DNA of 49,491 bases, from contig JACMKT010000159.1 of assembly GCA_014380005.1 (NCBI GenBank), positions 1 through 49,491 of the forward strand, in the 5' to 3' direction. Below the pieces are notes generated by a model. The model worked only from the letters and a program-made list of their open reading frames with translations, was not told the DNA's origin and searched no databases. Below are positions 46,234 to 49,491 of the stretch, one piece after another. The translations under genes and the position numbers were made by a program. Numbering within the stretch: position 1 is the first letter of the stretch; the number at the start of each line of letters is the position of its first letter. The stretch is from Rhodospirillales bacterium. Lineage in GTDB: Bacteria; Pseudomonadota; Alphaproteobacteria; Rhodospirillales; Magnetospirillaceae.

Positions 46234-46599
46234 CAGCCGACGACCTTTTTGACCACGGCCAGCAATTGTTCCTGCTTGAACGGCTTGGTGATCCAGCCGG
46301 TGGCGCCGGCGGCCTTGGCTTCCTTACTTGCGCTCCTCGTCGGATTCCGTGGTCAGGAAGACGATGGGGATGCCGCGATAGGCCGGCAGCTTGCGCAATT
46401 CCTTGATCAGCGCCAAACCGTCCATGACCGGCATGTTGAGATCGGTCACCACCATGTGGAAGGTGCCCGCCTGGGCCTTTTTCAACGCTTCGGCACCGTC
46501 GCCAGCCTCAACCACATCATAGCCGGCGCCGCTTAGGGTCAGCTTGACCATCTGACGCATGCTGGCTGAATCGTCCACGCTCAGGATTGTCTTGGTCAT
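46233..46599 (-). pseudogene. cheY: CheY response regulator interrupted by a one-base frameshift
   Basis: The first frame encodes 91 residues of CheY (ILSVDDSASMRQMV, phospho-acceptor in VVTDLNMPVMDG, PIVFLTTESDEERK) and then stops at TAA (46324-46326). The remaining part continues in the +1 frame as EAKAAGATGWITKPFKQEQLLAVVKKVVG with a TGA that overlaps the cheA start. Removing one T from AAGTAAGGAA restores a continuous CheY of normal length. As it stands, the first product lacks the conserved Lys-Pro-Phe segment. It is either a mutation, a sequencing error or a frameshift site. The start overlaps the STAS gene by 4 bases. Confidence 0.85.
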
Positions 46600-46901
46600 T
46601 GGGGGCCTCCCTCGGCCATCACGGCATCCAGCAGGTTGAAACTGTCCAGCCCGGCGCGGGCCAGCACGGTCGCAACCGGGCCGTCCGGGACCACGCGCCA
46701 GGACAGCGCCTTGCCCGCTGCTGCGGTGCTTTTGCGGGTGGCGATGATCAATTGGGCAAAGGCCAGATCGGCCTCGGTCACGGCCATCAAATCGATGTGG
46801 AGAGCGTCGTTATCCGTCAGCGCAGCCCGTAACAGGGCGCAGGCTTCCTCGACATTAACGATAGTCTGAGTGCCGCCGAAGTTGACTGTCGGAATATCCA
46901 A
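46596..46901 (-). CDS. STAS-domain protein
   Basis: 101 residues of the STAS fold (anti-sigma factor antagonist type): INVEEACALLRAALTD-like helix, HIDLMAVTEADLAFAQLIIATRKSTAAAGKALSWR. The usual phosphorylated Ser position reads TEADLAF, so regulation by phosphorylation is doubtful. The start is TTG 46899-46901, 8 bases after GGGGAG. It is translationally coupled to cheY by a 4-base overlap; STAS proteins often accompany alphaproteobacterial che clusters. Confidence 0.8.
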   Translation of the reverse strand: MDIPTVNFGGTQTIVNVEEACALLRAALTDNDALHIDLMAVTEADLAFAQLIIATRKSTAAAGKALSWRVVPDGPVATVLARAGLDSFNLLDAVMAEGGPQ

Positions 46902-47039
46902 GACACCTACTCCCCTAGCGCATCGGCTATCTGTAGAGGGGAAAGTGTGCGATTGGTATTTATCTTACGAAGGATGGACAACCCACTTTAGTCGCAGCCT
47001 GCCCCATGCGATTTATATTCAATCTACACAAGTAAAATA

Positions 47040-47780
47040 TTACCCTTCAACCGCATGAGTCTTTGATAGAAATGCCTTAACAACTTGAACCAAACGCGCG
47101 ATTTCCACCCCGTCTTCATTGCGGCAAGCGGTCTCCAACTGGCGGCACGAGGCCTCCAGCGCCATCAGCCCGAGATAACGGGCGCAACCGGCAACCGCAT
47201 GGGCGGACCACGCGATGGGCTCCCAATTGCCGGGGGCCGACAAGGCTTGCGCCAGTTCCGCCTGAACCGTGTCATAGCGGATGCGGACCTCGGCCATGGC
47301 ATCGGCGCCGATGGCGCGCTCATAGGCCAGATATTGGGCAGGGTCGTATTCGAGAATGGCGGCGGGCGGCGGCGGCGGCGGGGCGCCGCGCTTGCCCAGA
47401 CGCACCAGCACACTGGCAAGATGGTCCAGATTACCCGATTTGGACAGGAACTCGTTCATTCCCGCCGCGAAGCAGGCTTCCGCTTCGTCGTCGAATTCAT
47501 TGGCTGTCAGGGCGACGATAGGCACATTGCCATGGGGCACAGCCAGTTGGCGAATGGCGCGGGTGGCTTCCAACCCGTCCATGACCGGCATGCGCATATC
47601 CATCAGCACCACGTCGAACAGCTTGGCGGACGCCTGTTCCAGCGCTTGACGGCCATCGGCGGCACAGGTGACCCGGTGCCCTTTGCGGGTCAGCACGGTC
47701 TCGATCACTTTGCGGCCGACGGCATTATCCTCGGCCAGCAGGATCTCCAAGCTGCAATTCGTCTCCTCAACCGGGTCCAT
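47040..47780 (-). CDS. Receiver-Hpt phosphorelay protein
   Basis: 246 residues. A receiver (about 12-130: LLAEDNAVGRKVIETVL, phospho-acceptor in VVLMDMRMPVMDG, IVALTANEF) is joined by a six-proline linker to an Hpt-like domain (about 145-240), with the candidate phospho-His in AWSAHAVAGCARYLGL. The receiver's conserved Lys is followed by Ser-Gly rather than Pro. It probably takes part in a phosphorelay and may serve the che operon. A 138-base gap separates it from the STAS gene, so it may be a separate unit. Confidence 0.88.
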   Translation of the reverse strand: MDPVEETNCSLEILLAEDNAVGRKVIETVLTRKGHRVTCAADGRQALEQASAKLFDVVLMDMRMPVMDGLEATRAIRQLAVPHGNVPIVALTANEFDDEAEACFAAGMNEFLSKSGNLDHLASVLVRLGKRGAPPPPPPAAILEYDPAQYLAYERAIGADAMAEVRIRYDTVQAELAQALSAPGNWEPIAWSAHAVAGCARYLGLMALEASCRQLETACRNEDGVEIARLVQVVKAFLSKTHAVEG

Positions 47781-48284
47781 CAGCCCCCGCCCTCGCCATA
47801 TTGACCGCCCCGAATGACCATTACCATAGCCACGCTTACGCTACCACCGGCCCGCATAGGAAACCGTAGGGTTGCGTTCTCATTGCCACTCCCGGAAGTC
47901 TAGCCCTTCGCTAAGCCTTGCGCCATTGGGTTACCATTTGAAGACACAAGTCATGGCCGGCGACGACTGGTGTTTCACAGTTATTCACAGGAGACGACTT
48001 GCATACCGTCTAGACCAGCGGCAAAGGTCGGAACCAGTGCCGACAACGGAAAGCAAGGGATGCCCAGGAATCAGGCAGACCCCACAAGACAAAGGGTTTC
48101 CGCCCCCGCCAGGGGATACCCCGAGGTTCTTCACACACTTATCCACAGGAATTGTGGGAAACCCCAGCGACCGGTCGCGGCTGCTGGTGCAGCGCACCAT
48201 TGTCGGAGCCGGAATAAGGCGCGGCCCGAACGTCCACCTGCACGCCGCATAGTCACTCCCTTGTGTCTTGAGCCAACGCCACAT
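47781..48284. other. Gene-free region before the IS110 element
   Basis: About 500 bases without a convincing gene. The left edge probably holds the promoter of the receiver-Hpt gene. The middle and right hold three DnaA-box-like sites (47981, 48139 and 48153) and a loose direct repeat around the first two. The short frames here lack ribosome sites and family similarity. The right boundary with the insertion sequence is not sharp. Confidence 0.5.
47981..48161. promoter_or_regulatory. Cluster of DnaA-box-like sites
   Basis: TTATTCACA (47981-47989), TTATCCACA (48139-48147, identical to the strongest E. coli box) and, on the minus strand, TTTCCCACA (48153-48161). The first two sit in similar contexts (TTCACA...TTAT[TC]CACAGGA). 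No AT-rich unwinding segment or gene typical of oriC is seen. Confidence 0.4.
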
Positions 48285-48288
48285 TAAG

Positions 48289-48447
48289 ACCCGGACGGCC
48301 CCGAGGCCACGGAGCCTGTCCGGGTTGGGCGACCCTGTTTCCCCCCAGGGCCAGAAGGCCGTGAAGTAGCAAAAGGGCGTCCAACCTTCCTTGAAGTCCG
48401 AACGGTTGAGCGGGTTCGAGCCCGCACCACAAGGAAGGAATCAGAGG
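48289..48447 (+). ncRNA. Putative IS110 bridge RNA region with RBS-sequestering hairpin
   Basis: Stems visible: ACCCGGAC/GTCCGGGT (48289-48296 with 48318-48325, an internal loop of 21 bases), CCCTG/CAGGG (48333-48337 with 48346-48350), and CCTTCCTTG/CAAGGAAGG (48385-48393 with 48430-48438) enclosing GCGGG/CCCGC (48410-48414 with 48421-48425). The last stem covers the transposase ribosome site. IS110 elements encode a bridge RNA in such a flank. The RNA itself is inferred. Confidence 0.45.
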
Positions 48448-49413
48448 ATGACACGGTCATTGGGGACGGTGGGGATCGATTGCGGTAAGCAGGGCCTTGA
48501 TGCGGCCATTTTTCCGTCGGGTGAGACGATTCGGGTCGAAAATAGCCTGGATGGGCGTCGGAGCCTGCGCGAATGGATCGTTGCCCATGGCGTCGACCGC
48601 GCCGGCATGGAGGCCAGCGGCGGATATGAGCGGGCGATTCGCGATTTGTTATGCGAGGCCGGATTGACGGTTCATGTGTTCAATCCGGCGCGGGTTCGTT
48701 ACTTCGCCAAGGCAAAGGGCCGGTTGGCCAAGAACGATCGCCTCGATGCCGCCGTGATTGCCGAATTCACCGCCACGATGAGCGGCGATTGGCTCCCGGT
48801 CACGCCGGACCCGGCCCGCGAGGAGTTGGTTGGCTTGGTCCACGCCCGGCGGCGCATGGTGGACAAGCATGCCGATCTTCGGAAGGCGATGAGGATGGCT
48901 CCCGAGGCCGCCAAGACGGCCTTCCGCCATGCGGTCGATGCGCTGGGTGCGGCCATTACGGAATTGGAAACGCTCATCGCCGAAAAGCGGAAAGCCAATG
49001 AAGCCGTGGACCGCACCGTTACGACGCTGACTTCCGCTTCGGGAATCGGGCCGGTCACGGCACTCACCTTGGCGGTCTGCATTCCCGAACTGGGGCATAC
49101 CAGCAACGCCAAGATCGCCGCGTTACTCGGCGTCGCGCCCTTCGACCAGGATAGCGGCCAGCATCACGGGTTGCGCCGAATCATTGGAGGTCGGGCCGAC
49201 GCTCGTCACGCCCTCTACATGGCGACATTGGTGGAGGCCACCCGTACGCCTGGAGTCATTGCTGACTTCTACGCTCGCTTGGTGGCGCGCGGCAAGCCAC
49301 CCAAGGTCGCCCTGACCGCCTGCATGCGGAAGCTGATCGTTCGCCTCAACGGTATCCCTCCGGCGTGGGCCGCCTGTTCACCCGACTTGTCGCAAGGGAT
49401 GCTGACGGCTTGA
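48448..49413 (+). CDS. IS110-family transposase
   Basis: 321 residues of the IS110 DEDD-type recombinase. The N-terminal RuvC-like domain starts VGIDCGKQGLDAAIF with the first Asp, then MEASGGYERAI and KNDRLDAAVIAEF with the later acidic residues. The C-terminal transposase_20 domain has LTSASGIGPVTALTLAVCIPELG, KIAALLGVAPFDQDSGQ and a conserved Ser-containing KPPKVALTACMRKL-type segment region. The gene is intact. ATG 48448 follows AAGGAAGGAATCAGAGG. A longer start at 48391 would translate part of the structured 5' flank. Confidence 0.92.
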   Translation: MTRSLGTVGIDCGKQGLDAAIFPSGETIRVENSLDGRRSLREWIVAHGVDRAGMEASGGYERAIRDLLCEAGLTVHVFNPARVRYFAKAKGRLAKNDRLDAAVIAEFTATMSGDWLPVTPDPAREELVGLVHARRRMVDKHADLRKAMRMAPEAAKTAFRHAVDALGAAITELETLIAEKRKANEAVDRTVTTLTSASGIGPVTALTLAVCIPELGHTSNAKIAALLGVAPFDQDSGQHHGLRRIIGGRADARHALYMATLVEATRTPGVIADFYARLVARGKPPKVALTACMRKLIVRLNGIPPAWAACSPDLSQGMLTA

Positions 49414-49491
49414 TCGGCGTTGGTGGTGGTGGATGTGTCCACGAATTCAGTTATGGACAGAAATTCGGTGGTTCGGCGACGGAACCGGTCA

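Larger units (their letters stand above)
48285..49491 (+). mobile_element. IS110-family insertion sequence (boundaries approximate)
   Basis: The element consists of a structured 5' non-coding part (48285-48447), an intact transposase gene and a 3' part that runs to the window edge. IS110 elements have no clear terminal inverted repeats, so the ends cannot be set by eye. An imperfect hairpin TGTCCA/TGGACA (49436-49441 and 49454-49459) lies after the gene. The left limit is placed at the first stem. Confidence 0.6.

Noticed and set aside
44218-46536. 772-codon open frame antisense to cheA and cheY
   Set aside because: It covers the complementary strand of a full-length CheA with all motifs, and its translation is low-complexity.
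46324-46599. Intact short CheY of 91 residues
   Set aside because: The frame ends before the conserved Lys-Pro segment, which continues in the next frame right up to the cheA start, so it is treated as frameshifted rather than as a natural short protein.

Overview
The window looks like chromosomal DNA of a GC-rich alphaproteobacterium of the order Rhodospirillales, most likely a Magnetospirillum/Phaeospirillum-type spirillum. This is an inference from gene order and protein character: the DUF177-rpmF-plsX-fabH-ihfA-merR run, the rpiB-glyA-nrdR-ribD-ribE-ribBA-ribH-nusB-thiL run, an Mg-type HemB, MucR, a phasin and a large che operon. No species-specific marker is present.

Layout. 1-5.3 kb: a tRNA-Pro and a leftward lipid/ribosome cluster (cytochrome bc1 chaperone, DUF177, rpmF, plsX, fabH, ihfA, merR), with bamE divergent from it. 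5.3-7.4 kb: hppA, a K+-independent proton pyrophosphatase. 7.7-15.2 kb: a tightly packed leftward housekeeping operon for one-carbon metabolism, the NrdR repressor, riboflavin, NusB and ThiL, ending in a FliL-like membrane protein. 15.5-19.4 kb: mucR, metY and hemB, separated by strong terminators and inverted-repeat elements, plus the eroded C-terminus of a 3-hydroxyisobutyryl-CoA hydrolase gene. 19.4-24.2 kb: accessory genes (a membrane-anchored GH17 glucan enzyme, a GntP permease and a secreted GH5 hydrolase). 24.2-30.2 kb: a CHASE-PAS histidine kinase, then a divergent redox locus. Its leftward arm has a 28-residue membrane microprotein, a cytochrome b561-SHP fusion and a diheme cytochrome c. 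Its rightward arm has a PepSY protein and an OmpR-type two-component system. 30.2-37.4 kb: an oxygen-binding diiron (ODP-like) protein paired with a chemoreceptor-tip-like protein, RidA, a diguanylate cyclase, PaaI, PaaK, a phasin and a LuxR-type response regulator. 37.4-47.8 kb: a leftward chemotaxis region (receiver-Hpt protein, STAS, cheY, cheA, cheW, mcp, cheW, cheR, cheB, and a chemoreceptor-like protein with CheZ-like motifs). 47.8-49.5 kb: a gene-free stretch with DnaA-box-like sites, then an IS110-family insertion sequence with a structured 5' end.

Most notable points: (1) the chemotaxis operon's cheY carries a one-base frameshift that removes the conserved Lys-Pro segment from its reading frame; (2) the last gene of that operon has a CheZ-like D-x3-Q motif and an acidic C-terminal tail resembling a CheY-binding peptide; (3) the cytochrome b561-SHP fusion keeps an apparent internal signal-peptide cleavage site and is preceded by a 28-residue microprotein, with phased direct repeats in the intergenic region shared with its likely two-component regulator; (4) an ODP-like protein sits next to a truncated chemoreceptor-like protein; (5) CheA has two MshEN-like repeats in its linker.
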